Shown: piece by piece, positions 15,572 through 25,490 of the stretch
How the letters are laid out: every line of letters begins with the position of its first letter
Numbering within the stretch: position 1 is the stretch's first letter
Source: Microbacterium sp. zg-Y818
GTDB taxonomy: Bacteria; Actinomycetota; Actinomycetes; Actinomycetales; Microbacteriaceae
Reading direction: 5' to 3'
DNA length: 64,000 bases
Assembly (NCBI RefSeq): GCF_030246905.1
Contig: NZ_CP126741.1
Span: 1,798,001-1,862,000 of the forward strand
The notes under the pieces: generated by a model
What the model was told of the DNA's origin: nothing
The model's input: only the letters and a program-made list of their open reading frames with translations
Database searches by the model: none
Translations under genes and position numbers: made by a program

Positions 15572-16849
15572 ATGGACGCCGCAGCAATCCCCCTCCTGAT
15601 CATCCTCGCCCTTGTGGTCGGGGTGCTCGCCGGCTGGTTCGCCGGAGCCGCCCGCGCGAGCGAGCGCGCCGGGCGGGAGCGGGCCGAGCTGGCCGCGCGC
15701 GCCGCCGCGGCGGAGACGGCGCGCGATGCGCTCGGCGCGCAGCTCGATCAGCAGCGGGCGCTGCAGCGTGAGCTCAGCCTGCAGGCGCGCGACGAACAGG
15801 CCGCCCGCGATGAGCGGGAGCGCCGCGAGCAGTCGGTGCTGCGGGCGCTGGCGCCCGTGCAGGAGTCGCTGACGTCGATGCAGCAGAAGGTGGAGGACCT
15901 CGAACGGGAGCGTCACCACCAGTACGGGTCGCTTGCCGAGCAGCTGCGCCGGGCTCAGGAATCCGACGAGGCGCTGCGCTCGACCACCGAATCGCTCGCC
16001 GGCGCGCTGCGCTCCAACTCCACGCGCGGCGTGTGGGGCGAGACACAGTTGAAGCGCATCGTCGAATCGGCCGGTCTGACGCGCTACGTCGACTTCGACC
16101 TGCAGGCGTCGATCTCCTCCGACGCGGGAGCAGGCCGGCCCGACATGATCATCAGGCTTCCCGGCGGCAAGTCGCTCGCGCTCGACGCGAAGGTGCCGCT
16201 GGACGCCTACCTCGAAGCCAGTGCCATCCCTGAGACGGCTCAGGGCGAAGAAGGTGCTCGACGTAGCGCACTGCTCGACCGGCACGTCAAGGCCGTCCGC
16301 GCGCACGTGGACGCGCTGGCGAAGAAGGCGTACTGGGCGGGGCTCGATGCCAGTCCCGAGTTCGTCATCTGCTTCGTACCCAGCGAATCGCTGCTCTCGG
16401 CGGCGCTCGCCCAAGACCCGACCCTGCTCGACCACGCGTTCGGCAAACGCGTCGCACTCGCCTCGCCGGTCAACCTCTGGGCGGTGCTGAAGACGGTCGC
16501 CTACACGTGGACGCAACAGGACGTCTCGTCCGAGGCGCGGGAGCTCCTCGCGCTCGGCACGCAGCTCTACGAGCGCCTGGGATCGCTCACCGGCCACGCC
16601 GACGACCTGCGGCGCGCGATCGAACGCACGGTCGACACCTACAACAAGCTCGTGGGTTCGCTCGAGAGCCGCGTGCTCGTCACGGCGCGCCGGTTCCCCG
16701 GCATCGACGAGACCAAGCTCAGCTCCGTCGACGCTCCGGCGGCGATCACCAGCACGCCGCGGCGGCTGACCGCGCCTGAGTTCGTCGCCGACGACACGCT
16801 GCTGTCGGCGGACGTGGGTGCGGTGCGCGACCGCGTCGCCCCGGACTGA
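15572..16849 (+). CDS. rmuC: DNA recombination protein RmuC
   Basis: A 425-residue protein. An N-terminal membrane anchor (residues 5-28, IPLLIILALVVGVLAGWFAG) is followed by a long coiled coil (about 30-150, rich in Ala, Glu and Arg). The RmuC domain then has NSTRGVWGETQLKRIVE, GRPDMIIRLPGGKSLALDAK (a PD-(D/E)xK-like D and DxK) and FVICFVPSESLLSAAL. RmuC limits DNA inversions and is thought to act as a nuclease near the membrane. The start ATG is at 15572. It follows the DEDDh gene on the same strand. Confidence 0.95.
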   Translation: MDAAAIPLLIILALVVGVLAGWFAGAARASERAGRERAELAARAAAAETARDALGAQLDQQRALQRELSLQARDEQAARDERERREQSVLRALAPVQESLTSMQQKVEDLERERHHQYGSLAEQLRRAQESDEALRSTTESLAGALRSNSTRGVWGETQLKRIVESAGLTRYVDFDLQASISSDAGAGRPDMIIRLPGGKSLALDAKVPLDAYLEASAIPETAQGEEGARRSALLDRHVKAVRAHVDALAKKAYWAGLDASPEFVICFVPSESLLSAALAQDPTLLDHAFGKRVALASPVNLWAVLKTVAYTWTQQDVSSEARELLALGTQLYERLGSLTGHADDLRRAIERTVDTYNKLVGSLESRVLVTARRFPGIDETKLSSVDAPAAITSTPRRLTAPEFVADDTLLSADVGAVRDRVAPD

Positions 16850-16895
16850 GCGCCACGGTGCGCGCCGGGCGGGAGCCGGTGGGCAGCTGTTGTCG

Positions 16896-17096
16896 TCAGA
16901 CGCCGCCGGGGAAGAAGGTCATGAGGCCGATGACGGCCAGCGAGACGCCCAGGAAGGCGCCGATCATCCACCAGGCGCTCATCTGGTGACCCTCGGGCAT
17001 GCGCCGGCGGAAGAGCACATCGGGCCGACGGGAGGGGTCTGTCGACACGATGACCGGCATCTGTCCGGTCTTCGGGCTCTGCGCCTGAGTGCTCAT
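16896..17096 (-). CDS. Small single-pass membrane protein
   Basis: A 66-residue protein from the ATG at 17096 with AGGGGA upstream; the GTG-type extension to 17156 is rejected. The N-terminal part is polar (MSTQAQSPKTGQMPVIVSTD) and the C-terminal part is a membrane helix (about residues 42-62, WWMIGAFLGVSLAVIGLMTF). I recognise no family. It is probably a conserved hypothetical of this genus. It lies 120 bases downstream of glpX's stop on the opposite reading side, converging with rmuC. Confidence 0.7.
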   Translation of the reverse strand: MSTQAQSPKTGQMPVIVSTDPSRRPDVLFRRRMPEGHQMSAWWMIGAFLGVSLAVIGLMTFFPGGV

Positions 17097-17216
17097 GTGG
17101 GGGTCCCCTCGGGCTTGTGAACGATGGTCTGCATCGCCGTCGACACCGTTCACCATTGTTACAGAGCCCCGCCTGAGAGAACGGTCACAGAGACATCACG
17201 GTGTCGGCCGCGCCCG

Positions 17217-18206
17217 TCACAGCCACTTCGAGGTGAGGTGCTCCGACGTGATGCGGCGGAGTGTTCCCGAGGCGCCGCGCAGCACGACCGACTCGGTGTA
17301 GACGTAGTCCCGCTCCCGGCGAACACCCGCGACGAGCTCGCCGTTGGTCACGCCGGTGGCGACGAAGATGGTGTTCTTGCCGCGCACGAGGTCCTCGGCT
17401 TCGTACACCTCTCCGTCGACTTTCAGCCCGGCATCCAGCCCCTTCTGCTTCTCGTCGTCGTCGCGCGGCCACAGCCGGCCCTGGATGTGACCGCCGAGCG
17501 CCTTGATCGCGCAGGCGGTGACGATGCCCTCGGGGCTGCCGCCGATGCCGACGCACATGTCGGTGCGGGCGTTGTGGCGCGCGGCGTTGATCCCGCCGGC
17601 GACGTCACCGTCGCTCATCAGCCGGGTGCCGGCGCCGGCTTCGCGGATCTCATCGATGAGCCGGTCGTGACGCGGTCGGTGGAGCACCGAGACGACGATC
17701 TCGTCCACCGGCTTTCCGAGCGCCTTCGCCAGCAGGCGGATGTTCTCGCCGATGGGCAGGCGGATGTCGACGACGCCGACGCCTGCGGGACCGGTGACGA
17801 GCTTGTCCATGTAGAAGACGGTCGAGGCATCGAGCATGGTGCCGTGGTCCGAGACCGCGAGCACCGACAGCGCGTTGTTGCGCCCTGCCGCCGTCAGCGA
17901 GGTGCCGTCGATGGGATCGACCGCCACGTCGCACTGCGGGCCGCGGCCGGTGCCGACGCGTTCGCCGTTGAAGAGCATGGGGGCGTTGTCCTTCTCCCCC
18001 TCGCCGATCACGATCGTGCCGTCGAAGTTGACCGTCGTGAGAAAGGCGCGCATGGCATCCACCGCCGCACCGTCGGCGAGCTCTTTGCGCCCCCGCCCGA
18101 TGAACGGCACGGATCGGATCGCCGCCGCCTCGGTAGCGCGCACCAGCTCCAGCGCGAGGTTCCGGTCGGGGTGCAGGGGACTCATATCCGCGGTCAGGCT
18201 CACCAT
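17217..18206 (-). CDS. glpX: Class II fructose-1,6-bisphosphatase GlpX
   Basis: A 329-residue enzyme that removes the 1-phosphate of fructose 1,6-bisphosphate in gluconeogenesis. Visible blocks are VIGEGEKDNAPML (about 67-79), DPIDGTSLTAAGRNNALSVL with the metal-binding DPIDGTS at 97-103, and GIGGSPEGIVTACAIKALGG, all typical of GlpX. The ATG at 18206 gives the full N-terminus; a second ATG at residue 8 (MSPLHPDRN) is also possible. It is divergent from fba across a 184-base gap, so the enzyme for the aldolase step and the bisphosphatase step share a regulatory region. Confidence 0.96.
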   Translation of the reverse strand: MVSLTADMSPLHPDRNLALELVRATEAAAIRSVPFIGRGRKELADGAAVDAMRAFLTTVNFDGTIVIGEGEKDNAPMLFNGERVGTGRGPQCDVAVDPIDGTSLTAAGRNNALSVLAVSDHGTMLDASTVFYMDKLVTGPAGVGVVDIRLPIGENIRLLAKALGKPVDEIVVSVLHRPRHDRLIDEIREAGAGTRLMSDGDVAGGINAARHNARTDMCVGIGGSPEGIVTACAIKALGGHIQGRLWPRDDDEKQKGLDAGLKVDGEVYEAEDLVRGKNTIFVATGVTNGELVAGVRRERDYVYTESVVLRGASGTLRRITSEHLTSKWL

Positions 18207-18268
18207 GGGGTCAGCCTATGCCTGCGGATGCCGCCGACGCCGGAAGTTCGGGTGCGCGAGAGCCGAAG

Positions 18269-18280
18269 GAACCCCGGTTC
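18269..18280. promoter_or_regulatory. Palindrome in the glpX-fba divergent promoter region
   Basis: GAACC-CC-GGTTC, a 5-bp arm palindrome, lies near the middle of the 184-base gap between the starts of glpX and fba. It is a candidate operator or an accidental palindrome in GC-rich DNA; nothing else supports it. Confidence 0.25.
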
Positions 18281-18390
18281 TTTCGCTGATGACAAGTCGG
18301 CACCGGGATACGCACGGCCCCACCCCCGGGACCGGAAGGGACCGCTTCGCTAGAGTGAAGGCGAACACCCGCCGACTTTTAGGAGCAGAC

Positions 18391-19422
18391 ATGCCCGTCG
18401 CAACCCCCGACCAGTACGCCGAGATGCTGGACCGCGCGAAGTCCGGCGGCTTCGCGTACCCGGCCATCAACGCCGCCAGCTCGCAGTCGATCAACGCCGT
18501 GCTGCAGGGCCTGACCGAAGCCGGCTCCGACGGCATCATCCAGGTGACCACCGGTGGTGCGGACTACTTCGCCGGCCACACCGTCAAGGGTCGTGCAACC
18601 GGCGCCCTCGCCATGGCGAGGTTCGTGACCGAGGTCGCCAAGAACTACCCCATCACCGTGGCCCTCCACACCGACCACTGCCCGAAGCCGGCTCTGGACG
18701 ACTTCCTGCTGCCGCTGATCGCCGCTTCCGAAGAAGAGGTCAAGGCCGGCCGCAACCCGATCTTCCAGTCCCACATGTGGGACGGCTCGGCGGTGCCGCT
18801 GGCCGAGAACATCGAGATCGCGAAGACGCTGCTCCCCCGCATGAAGAACATCAACGCCATCCTCGAGGTCGAGATCGGCGTCGTGGGCGGCGAAGAGGAC
18901 GGCGTCAAGCACGAGGGCACCAACGACGCGCTGTACACGACGACCGGTGACGTCGCCCAGGTGGTCGAGGCCCTCGGCCTCGGTGACCAGGGACGCTGGA
19001 TCGCCGCGCTGACCTTCGGCAACGTGCACGGCGTCTACAAGCCCGGCAACGTCAAGCTCAAGCCCGAGCTGCTCGGCGAGATCCAGGAAGGCATCGCGGC
19101 CCAGTTCGGCACCGGCCCGAAGCCCCTGGACCTGGTCTTCCACGGCGGCAGCGGCTCGACGCCGGAGGAGATCGCCCTGGCCGTCGCCAACGGCGTCGTG
19201 AAGATGAACATCGACACCGACACGCAGTACGCCTTCACGCGTGCTGTCGCCGGCTACATGTTCCAGAACTACGACGGCGTGCTGAAGATCGACGGCGAGG
19301 TCGGCAACAAGAAGGCCTACGACCCCCGCGCCTGGGGCAAGGTCGCCGAGTCGGCGATGGCCGCACGCGTCGTGGAGGCGACCCGTCAGCTCGGCTCGGC
19401 CGGGCAGTCGCTCGGCGCCTGA
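18391..19422 (+). CDS. fba: Class II fructose-bisphosphate aldolase
   Basis: A 343-residue zinc aldolase splitting fructose 1,6-bisphosphate in glycolysis. ALHTDHCPKP holds the catalytic D95 and a zinc-binding H96; EVEIGVVGGEEDG, TFGNVHGVYKPGN (zinc His), VFHGGSGST (zinc His) and KMNIDTDTQ are the remaining class IIA blocks. The ATG at 18391 has AGGAG at the correct spacing. Transcription probably starts near TAGAGT (about 18350). It is followed by a strong terminator at 19446-19475, so it forms a monocistronic unit opposite glpX. Confidence 0.97.
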   Translation: MPVATPDQYAEMLDRAKSGGFAYPAINAASSQSINAVLQGLTEAGSDGIIQVTTGGADYFAGHTVKGRATGALAMARFVTEVAKNYPITVALHTDHCPKPALDDFLLPLIAASEEEVKAGRNPIFQSHMWDGSAVPLAENIEIAKTLLPRMKNINAILEVEIGVVGGEEDGVKHEGTNDALYTTTGDVAQVVEALGLGDQGRWIAALTFGNVHGVYKPGNVKLKPELLGEIQEGIAAQFGTGPKPLDLVFHGGSGSTPEEIALAVANGVVKMNIDTDTQYAFTRAVAGYMFQNYDGVLKIDGEVGNKKAYDPRAWGKVAESAMAARVVEATRQLGSAGQSLGA

Positions 19423-19445
19423 CGCCCGACTGCCGTTCTCACGCG

Positions 19446-19475
19446 GAACGCCCCGGCCTGATGGTCGGGGCGTTC
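19446..19475 (+). terminator. Rho-independent-like terminator after fba
   Basis: GAACGCCCCGGCC pairs with GGTCGGGGCGTTC as a 13-bp stem with one G-U pair and loop TGAT, 23 bases after the fba stop. Only a weak U-tract follows (TTCTGCGT). Confidence 0.8.
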
Positions 19476-19530
19476 TGCGTCGGTGCCGGGGCTCGGCGAC
19501 CTCGGTCCGAGGCGCGCAGCGCTCGTCAGG

Positions 19531-20088
19531 TCAGCCGGAGACCGTGCGCTGCAGGGCTTCCCACGCGACCGGGTCGTTCATGATCGGGATCACCATGAGG
19601 GTTCCCGAGACGAAGTTGCAGAGGATGCCGCCGACGAGCGGGATCCACCACGTCAGCCGGCGCGCGGCGAGGCTCCGCCACGAGAGCCATGCCGTGAGCA
19701 GCCAGCCGATCACCAGCACCGAGGCACCGGCCACTCCCCAGCCACGCAGGGAATCGGGGTCTGCCAGCTGCGCGTCGACACCGAGCGTCTGGAACAGGGT
19801 CTGCGCGAACGCGCCCACATCGAGCATCTGGGGGGCCGCCGCAAGCACGGTCAGCAGTCCGTACCCGAGCAGCACGAACGCGAACACGCGGTCTGCCGTG
19901 CGGGTGGGACGGGCGGCCGAGGTCGTCGGGGGCACAGCGGGCATGCGATCCCGCGGCGTCGAAGCCTCGGGCGAGACTCCGGCCGAGAGGGCATCGGTGG
20001 CGTCGGGCCGCGCGATGCGCGCCTGCTGCTCTTCGGCGGTGGCGTACTCGCCGTACTGGGGCCGCGGACGCGGGTCGGTATCGCTCAC
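19531..20088 (-). CDS. DUF6264-type membrane protein
   Basis: A 185-residue protein starting at GTG 20088, the G of which begins a 4-base GTGA overlap with the ispH stop codon, so translation is probably coupled. The N-terminal 65 residues are polar ([20 protein letters not shown]). Four hydrophobic segments follow (about 68-88, 118-138, 145-165 and near 170), with [19 protein letters not shown] near the end. The family name DUF6264 is from recognition of the P-x-YGEYAT start. The function is unknown; being behind ispH does not by itself tie it to isoprenoid synthesis. Confidence 0.75.
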   Translation of the reverse strand: MSDTDPRPRPQYGEYATAEEQQARIARPDATDALSAGVSPEASTPRDRMPAVPPTTSAARPTRTADRVFAFVLLGYGLLTVLAAAPQMLDVGAFAQTLFQTLGVDAQLADPDSLRGWGVAGASVLVIGWLLTAWLSWRSLAARRLTWWIPLVGGILCNFVSGTLMVIPIMNDPVAWEALQRTVSG

Positions 20089-21146
20089 GCGCGCCCCCGT
20101 CCACCGAGCGCGCGCTCGTCCCGCTTGCCGGAGGCATCCTGGCGCAGCTCCTTGGGCAGCGAGAACAGCAGGTCCTCCTCGGCGGTGCGCACCTCCTCGA
20201 CGTCGCGGTAGCCGGCACCGGCGAGGTCTTCCAAGACCTCCTTGACGAGCACCTCGGGAACCGAGGCTCCGCTGGTGACCCCGACCGTCTCGACGCCGTC
20301 GAGCCACTCCTGCTTGATCTCGTGGGCGTAGTCCACGCGGTAGGCGGCCTTCGCGCCGTACTCCAGGGCGACCTCGACCAGACGCACGCTGTTCGAGGAA
20401 TTGGCCGATCCCACGACGATCACGAGGTCAGCGCCGACGGCGACCTTCTTGATGGCCACCTGCCGGTTCTGGGTGGCGTAGCAGATGTCATCCGACGGCG
20501 GGTCCTGCAGCTGCGGGAAGCGCTCGCGCAGTCGTCGCACCGTCTCCATCGTCTCGTCGACCGAGAGGGTGGTCTGCGAGAGCCAGACCACCTTGGAGGG
20601 GTCCTTCACCTCGACCAGGTCCGCCTCTTCGGGTGAGTTCACAACGGTGACGTGATCGGGGGCCTCGCCGGCGGTGCCCTCGACCTCCTCGTGACCGGCG
20701 TGGCCGATCAGGAGGATCTCGAAGTCGTCGCGTGCGAAGCGCACCGCTTCGCGGTGCACCTTGGTCACGAGCGGACAGGTGGCGTCGATCGCCTGCAGCC
20801 CGCGGTCGGCCGCCGCGTCGACCACGGCGGGTGAGACACCGTGCGCGCTGAAGACGACGTGCGCCCCGGGCGGCACCTCATCGACCTCTTCGACGAAGAT
20901 CGCGCCCAGCGCCTCGAGCTCGGTGACGACATGGATGTTGTGCACGATCTGCTTGCGCACGTACACCGGGGCGCCGAATCGCTGCAGCGCCTTCTCCACA
21001 GCGATCACGGCGCGGTCCACCCCCGCGCAGTACCCTCGGGGGGCGGCCAGGAGCACCCGCTTGTGTCCCGCCACCGGCATATCCTTGAGGTGGCCGCGCC
21101 GCCCCGGGATGCGGGGCAGGGGCAGTCGGACGGCTGAAGTGCTCAC
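20085..21146 (-). CDS. ispH: 4-hydroxy-3-methylbut-2-enyl diphosphate reductase (IspH)
   Basis: A 353-residue Fe-S enzyme that performs the last step of the MEP pathway, giving IPP and DMAPP. The three cluster-binding cysteines are C40 ([11 protein letters not shown]), C124 (DATCPLV) and C222 ([11 protein letters not shown]). The SAHGVSP and [11 protein letters not shown] blocks are also present. An N-terminal leader of about 25 residues and an Arg/Glu-rich tail flank the core. It is upstream of the DUF6264-type gene and divergent from xseA; 58 bases separate the two starts. Confidence 0.97.
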   Translation of the reverse strand: MSTSAVRLPLPRIPGRRGHLKDMPVAGHKRVLLAAPRGYCAGVDRAVIAVEKALQRFGAPVYVRKQIVHNIHVVTELEALGAIFVEEVDEVPPGAHVVFSAHGVSPAVVDAAADRGLQAIDATCPLVTKVHREAVRFARDDFEILLIGHAGHEEVEGTAGEAPDHVTVVNSPEEADLVEVKDPSKVVWLSQTTLSVDETMETVRRLRERFPQLQDPPSDDICYATQNRQVAIKKVAVGADLVIVVGSANSSNSVRLVEVALEYGAKAAYRVDYAHEIKQEWLDGVETVGVTSGASVPEVLVKEVLEDLAGAGYRDVEEVRTAEEDLLFSLPKELRQDASGKRDERALGGRGRA

Positions 21147-21204
21147 ACGACGATTCTATGAGTCGCCGGCTGGACAGAGGCCGGGCACCGCGAGGGAGAC
21201 GCAG

Positions 21205-22503
21205 ATGACGACGTTCCAACCCGCGCCGGGGCAGACGCCGCCGGCCGATGCGGTGCACCCGGGGGCGTCCTCCCCCGACGCTCCGACCTCGGTTTCGAGG
21301 CTCAACGAGACGATCCGCGACTTCGTGCAGAAGTGGGGCGCGGTGTGGGTCGAAGGCGAGATCACGTCATGGAACGTGCGTGGCGGCAACATCTTCGGCA
21401 GGCTCAAGGACCTCTCCTCCGACGCCTCGCTGTCGTTCCGACTGTGGTCGACGACCCGACAGCGCATCCCCGCCGACCTCAAGTCCGGCGACCACGTCGT
21501 GGCGTGCGTGAAGAGCGAGTTCTACGTCAAGACCGGTGACTTCAGCTTCATCGTCTCCGCGATGAAGCACGTGGGCCTGGGTGAGCAGCTCGAGAAGCTC
21601 GAACGCCTGCGGGCGCAGCTGCGCAAGGAGGGCCTGTTCGAGCCGGCGCGCAAGAAGCCGCTGCCCTTCCTCCCCCACCGCATCGGCCTCATCACCGGTG
21701 AGCGCAGCGACGCCGAGAAGGACGTGCACCGCAACGCCGAGCTGCGGTGGCCCGCGGTGTCGTTCCGCACCGTGCATGTCGCCGTGCAGGGCGAGCGGTG
21801 CGTCCCCGAGACGGTCGCAGCGCTGCAGGCGCTCGACGCCGATCCCGAGGTCGACGTGATCGTCATCGCGCGCGGCGGCGGCGATCCCCAGACGCTGCTG
21901 GGGTTCAGCGACGAGAAGCTGCTGCGGGCGGTGGCTGCGGCATCCACTCCCGTCGTGAGCGCGATCGGTCACGAGAACGACCACCCCCTGCTCGACGACG
22001 TCGCGGACCTGCGCGCGTCGACCCCGACCGACGCCGCCAAGCGCATCGTTCCCGACGTGTCCGAGCAGCGCGCGCTGGTGCGCCAGCTGCGCTCGCGTGC
22101 CGGATCGCGTCTGACCCAGCGCATCACCCACGACATCGCCCAGCTGCAGCAGCTGCGCTCGCGGCCGGTGCTGCGCGACCCGGAGACCATGCTCGACTCC
22201 CGCGCGCAGGATCTGTGGTTCCAGATCTCCCGCGGCCGCGAGATCATGACCAGGCGGGTGGATGCCGCCGAGCGGACCACCGCAGAGCTGCGGGCGTCGC
22301 TGCGTGCCCTCTCCCCCGCCGCGACGCTCGAGCGCGGGTACGCGATCGCGCAGCTCACCGGGAGTGTGATCGTGCGCGATGCCGCCCAGGCCCCCGACGG
22401 CGCGGAGGTGACCGTCACGGTGGCGCGGGGCTCGTTCACCGCGCGATCGCACGGCGAAGTCGACGAGCAGGCAGCGCCAGGGCCCACGCAAGGGTCGAAC
22501 TAG
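21205..22503 (+). CDS. xseA: Exodeoxyribonuclease VII large subunit
   Basis: A 432-residue protein. After a Pro/Ala-rich leader (about 1-30) comes an OB-fold (VWVEGEITSWNVRGGNIFGR), then the catalytic core: LPHRIGLITGERSDAEKDV, VIVIARGGGDPQTLLGFSDE and VSAIGHENDHPLLDDVADLR, which are the XseA signatures. The C-terminal half is a coiled coil, ending in a small barrel (ATLERGYAI). With XseB it degrades single-stranded DNA in both directions. The ATG at 21205 has GAGGGAGA upstream. It heads a seven-gene same-strand run ending at 27142. Confidence 0.96.
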   Translation: MTTFQPAPGQTPPADAVHPGASSPDAPTSVSRLNETIRDFVQKWGAVWVEGEITSWNVRGGNIFGRLKDLSSDASLSFRLWSTTRQRIPADLKSGDHVVACVKSEFYVKTGDFSFIVSAMKHVGLGEQLEKLERLRAQLRKEGLFEPARKKPLPFLPHRIGLITGERSDAEKDVHRNAELRWPAVSFRTVHVAVQGERCVPETVAALQALDADPEVDVIVIARGGGDPQTLLGFSDEKLLRAVAAASTPVVSAIGHENDHPLLDDVADLRASTPTDAAKRIVPDVSEQRALVRQLRSRAGSRLTQRITHDIAQLQQLRSRPVLRDPETMLDSRAQDLWFQISRGREIMTRRVDAAERTTAELRASLRALSPAATLERGYAIAQLTGSVIVRDAAQAPDGAEVTVTVARGSFTARSHGEVDEQAAPGPTQGSN

Positions 22504-22513
22504 GATGGTGGAC

Positions 22514-22750
22514 ATGACCGCCGCACGCGACGACGCCCCCGACGTCGCCGCCCTCTCGTTCGAGCAGGCGCGCGACGAACTCGTGCGCGTCGTCGCCGAG
22601 CTCGAACAGGGTTCACCCACCCTCGAGCAGTCCCTGTCCCTCTGGGAGCGCGGCGAGGCGCTCGCGGCCCACTGCGAGCAGTGGCTGCTGGGCGCCAAGC
22701 GCCGTCTCGACGCCGCGCGCTCCGACGCCCCGTCGCCCGGGGAGGCGTGA
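22514..22750 (+). CDS. xseB: Exodeoxyribonuclease VII small subunit
   Basis: A 78-residue protein matching XseB: LSFEQARDELVRVVAELEQG, then TLEQSLSLWERGEALAAHCE, then LLGAKRRLDAAR. It binds the coiled-coil arms of XseA in many copies. An ATG at 22505 in the same frame would add three residues (MVD); I prefer 22514 because AGGATGG lies at a better distance. It begins right behind xseA and its stop overlaps the next start (TGATG). Confidence 0.95.
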   Translation: MTAARDDAPDVAALSFEQARDELVRVVAELEQGSPTLEQSLSLWERGEALAAHCEQWLLGAKRRLDAARSDAPSPGEA

Positions 22751-23388
22751 TGGCCTCCTCCCCCCGGATCGTCGCCGAGCTCGGCCGGCCGGAGACCCCA
22801 GAGGAGACCGCCGCCCGCAAGGCCGAGTCGTCCCGCGTGCACCGCGCCAGCCGCAGCACCCGCAACCTCATCGCAGCCTTGCTGGTGACCCTGGGTGTCG
22901 TTCTCGTGATCGTGTTCGGCGTCCCTCGCGGGTCCATCCCCGCGCCGGAACCGATCGACGTGGCCGCCGAGGCCGCGCGGGTGCAGGCGTCGCTCGATCG
23001 CACCGTGGTCGTGGCCGAGACACCCGAGGAGTGGAGCGTCAACCGCGCGTCGGTCGAGGGTGACGGCGACGTGCGCGCGTGGACCGTCGTCTACGCCCCG
23101 GAACGCGGCTTCATCAACGTCGCGCAGGGCTTCGACGCCGACGAGGCGTGGCCCTCCCGCGTGCTGTCCGGCCGCGGAGCGACCGACACCGCCACGATCG
23201 ACGGCATCGAGTGGACCGTCTACGAGGTCTCGGACCCCACCACTGCTGCGAACATCTCGTACGCCCTGAGCACGCCCGCCGGCGACGACACGATCCTGAT
23301 CTACGGCGCCACCGATGCCGCCACCGCCACCGAGGTTGCCGAAGGCCTCGCCGACGATGTGCGCGCGCTGCGCGCGGAGGATTCATGA
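22750..23388 (+). CDS. DUF4245 domain-containing membrane-anchored protein
   Basis: A 212-residue protein. The start ATG shares one base with the xseB stop codon. A polar N-terminus of about 38 residues precedes one membrane helix (about 39-58, LIAALLVTLGVVLVIVFGVP). The extracellular domain is about 150 residues, with WSVNRASVEGDGDVRAWTVVY and GFINVAQGFDADEAWPSRVL, which fits DUF4245, an actinobacterial family. The function is unknown. Its conserved place between xseB and fumC is seen in many actinobacteria. The stop overlaps the next gene's start by four bases (ATGA). Confidence 0.85.
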   Translation: MASSPRIVAELGRPETPEETAARKAESSRVHRASRSTRNLIAALLVTLGVVLVIVFGVPRGSIPAPEPIDVAAEAARVQASLDRTVVVAETPEEWSVNRASVEGDGDVRAWTVVYAPERGFINVAQGFDADEAWPSRVLSGRGATDTATIDGIEWTVYEVSDPTTAANISYALSTPAGDDTILIYGATDAATATEVAEGLADDVRALRAEDS

Positions 23389-24047
23389 CCGCTCCCGCGA
23401 CACGTCCGAGCCCGCAACAAGCGTGGGACGACATGCGGCTGGGGAACGCGCGGTTCGTCGCGGGCGAGCCCCGCCATCCGCGTCAGGACGTCGAAAGACG
23501 CCATGAGACCGCCGGTTCCCAGTACCCCACCGCAGCGCTGTTCGGGTGCTCCGATTCGCGCCTGGCGGCCGAGATCATCTTCGACGAGGGGCTGGGTGAC
23601 CTGTTCGTCATCCGCAACGCGGGCCAGGTCATCTCGGAGTCCGTCGTCGGAAGCCTCGAGTACGCCGTCGCCGTGCTGGAGGTGCCGCTCATCGTCGTGC
23701 TGGGCCACGACGCCTGCGGCGCGGTGCGCGCGGCGATCGAGTCGACCGCCGCCGACGCCCCCGCCCTCCCCGTGCACGTGTGGCGACAGATCGCGCCGAT
23801 CGTGCCGGCGGTGCGCCGAGTGCTGCGCCAGGGCGCGGACGCCGGGGTGACACCCGAAACGGTGGATGCCGACCAGGTCGGGCGGGAGCACCTGCGCGAG
23901 ACCATCGCCGCGCTGCTGCAGTCCTCCGAGCTCATCAGCGACGCCGTCGCCGAGGGCAAGGTCGCCGTCGTCGGCGCCAACTACCGCCTGGCCGAAGGCA
24001 CCGCGGTCCCGGACGTCATCGTCGGGGACATCACGGCCGAGCACTGA
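23385..24047 (+). CDS. Beta-class carbonic anhydrase
   Basis: A 220-residue enzyme interconverting CO2 and bicarbonate. The zinc ligands are C55 (FGCSDSR), H108 and C111 (LGHDACGAV), and the D57-R59 dyad of the active site is intact. [21 protein letters not shown] is the usual core. The enzyme is cytosolic. It could supply bicarbonate to the PEP carboxylase encoded at 57341, but that gene is 33 kb away, so this is only inference. It overlaps DUF4245 by four bases and precedes fumC by 38 bases. Confidence 0.93.
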   Translation: MTAPATRPSPQQAWDDMRLGNARFVAGEPRHPRQDVERRHETAGSQYPTAALFGCSDSRLAAEIIFDEGLGDLFVIRNAGQVISESVVGSLEYAVAVLEVPLIVVLGHDACGAVRAAIESTAADAPALPVHVWRQIAPIVPAVRRVLRQGADAGVTPETVDADQVGREHLRETIAALLQSSELISDAVAEGKVAVVGANYRLAEGTAVPDVIVGDITAEH

Positions 24048-24085
24048 AAACCCATCACCAGCAAGGAAACGAGGACGTGACCGTC

Positions 24086-25480
24086 ATGGCAGAGACCGAG
24101 TACCGCATCGAGCACGACACCATGGGCGAGGTGCGGGTGCCCAAGAACGCGCTGTACGCCGCGCAGACCCAGCGTGCCGTGGAGAACTTCCCGATCTCCG
24201 GCACCGGCCTCGAGTCGACCCAGATCGCCGCGCTCGCCCGCGTGAAGAAGGCCGCGGCGTTGGCCAACAAGCAGCTCGGCACCCTCGACGGCGCCATCGC
24301 CGACGCGATCGCCGCCGCCGCCGACGAGGTCATCACCGGCCGGCACGACGCCCACTTCCCCGTGGACACGTACCAGACCGGCAGCGGCACCTCGTCGAAC
24401 ATGAACATGAACGAGGTGCTGGCGACCCTTGCGACCGCCAAGCTCGGCTCCCCCGTTCACCCCAACGACCACGTCAACGCCTCGCAGTCGTCGAACGACG
24501 TGTTCCCCACCTCGGTGCACATCGCCGTCACCCAGGCGCTCATCGACGACCTCATCCCCGCTCTGGACCACCTCGCCGTCGCGCTCGAGGCCAAGGCGGA
24601 GCTCTGGAAGGACGCGGTCAAGTCCGGTCGCACGCACCTGATGGATGCCACCCCCGTGACCCTGGGCCAGGAGTTCGGCGGCTACGCCCGCCAGATCCGC
24701 CTCGGCATCGAGCGCGTGCAGGCGGTGCTCCCCCGTGTGGGCGAGGTCCCGCTCGGCGGCACCGCCGTCGGCACCGGCATCAACACACCCCTCGGATTCC
24801 CGCAGCAGGTCATCGCGCTGCTGGCCGCCGAGACGGAGCTGCCGATCACCGAGGCCAAGGACCACTTCGAGGCACAGGCCAACCGCGACGCCCTCGTCGA
24901 GGCATCCGGGGCCCTGCGCACGATCGCGGTGTCGCTGACGAAGATCAACAACGACCTGCGGTGGATGGGCTCCGGCCCCAACACGGGTCTCGGCGAGCTG
25001 CACATCCCCGATCTGCAGCCCGGCTCGTCGATCATGCCCGGCAAGGTGAACCCCGTCGTTCCCGAGGCGACCCTCATGGTGTGCGCGCGTGTGATCGGCA
25101 ACGACGCAACCGTCGCCTGGGCGGGTGCGTCGGGATCGTTCGAGCTCAACGTGGCGATCCCGGTGATGGGCACGGCACTGCTGGAGTCGATCCGACTGCT
25201 CTCCAACGCCATGCGGGTGCTGGCCGACAAGACGATCGACGGGCTTCAGGCGAACCTCGGGCGCGCCGCCGCCTTCGCCGGCATGTCGCCGTCGATCGTG
25301 ACGCCGCTGAACAAGCTCATCGGGTACGAGGCGGCGGCCAAGATCGCCAAGCACGCCGTCGCAGAGGGCATCACCGTGCGCGAGGCCGTCATCGGCCTCG
25401 GCTACGTCGAGCGGGGTGAGATCACCGAGGAGCAGCTCGATGAGAAACTCGACCTGCTGTCAATGACCCGCCCTGGTTGA
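24086..25480 (+). CDS. fumC: Class II fumarate hydratase
   Basis: A 464-residue TCA-cycle enzyme converting fumarate to malate. [16 protein letters not shown] (substrate binding), [39 protein letters not shown] and the superfamily signature [15 protein letters not shown] are all intact. The start is set at the ATG at 24086 ([16 protein letters not shown]); an in-frame GTG at 24077 with GAGG close by would add three residues. It sits 10 bases before the histidine kinase gene, so it is in one transcript with it. Confidence 0.96.
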   Translation: MAETEYRIEHDTMGEVRVPKNALYAAQTQRAVENFPISGTGLESTQIAALARVKKAAALANKQLGTLDGAIADAIAAAADEVITGRHDAHFPVDTYQTGSGTSSNMNMNEVLATLATAKLGSPVHPNDHVNASQSSNDVFPTSVHIAVTQALIDDLIPALDHLAVALEAKAELWKDAVKSGRTHLMDATPVTLGQEFGGYARQIRLGIERVQAVLPRVGEVPLGGTAVGTGINTPLGFPQQVIALLAAETELPITEAKDHFEAQANRDALVEASGALRTIAVSLTKINNDLRWMGSGPNTGLGELHIPDLQPGSSIMPGKVNPVVPEATLMVCARVIGNDATVAWAGASGSFELNVAIPVMGTALLESIRLLSNAMRVLADKTIDGLQANLGRAAAFAGMSPSIVTPLNKLIGYEAAAKIAKHAVAEGITVREAVIGLGYVERGEITEEQLDEKLDLLSMTRPG

Positions 25481-25490
25481 TAATCGGAGG

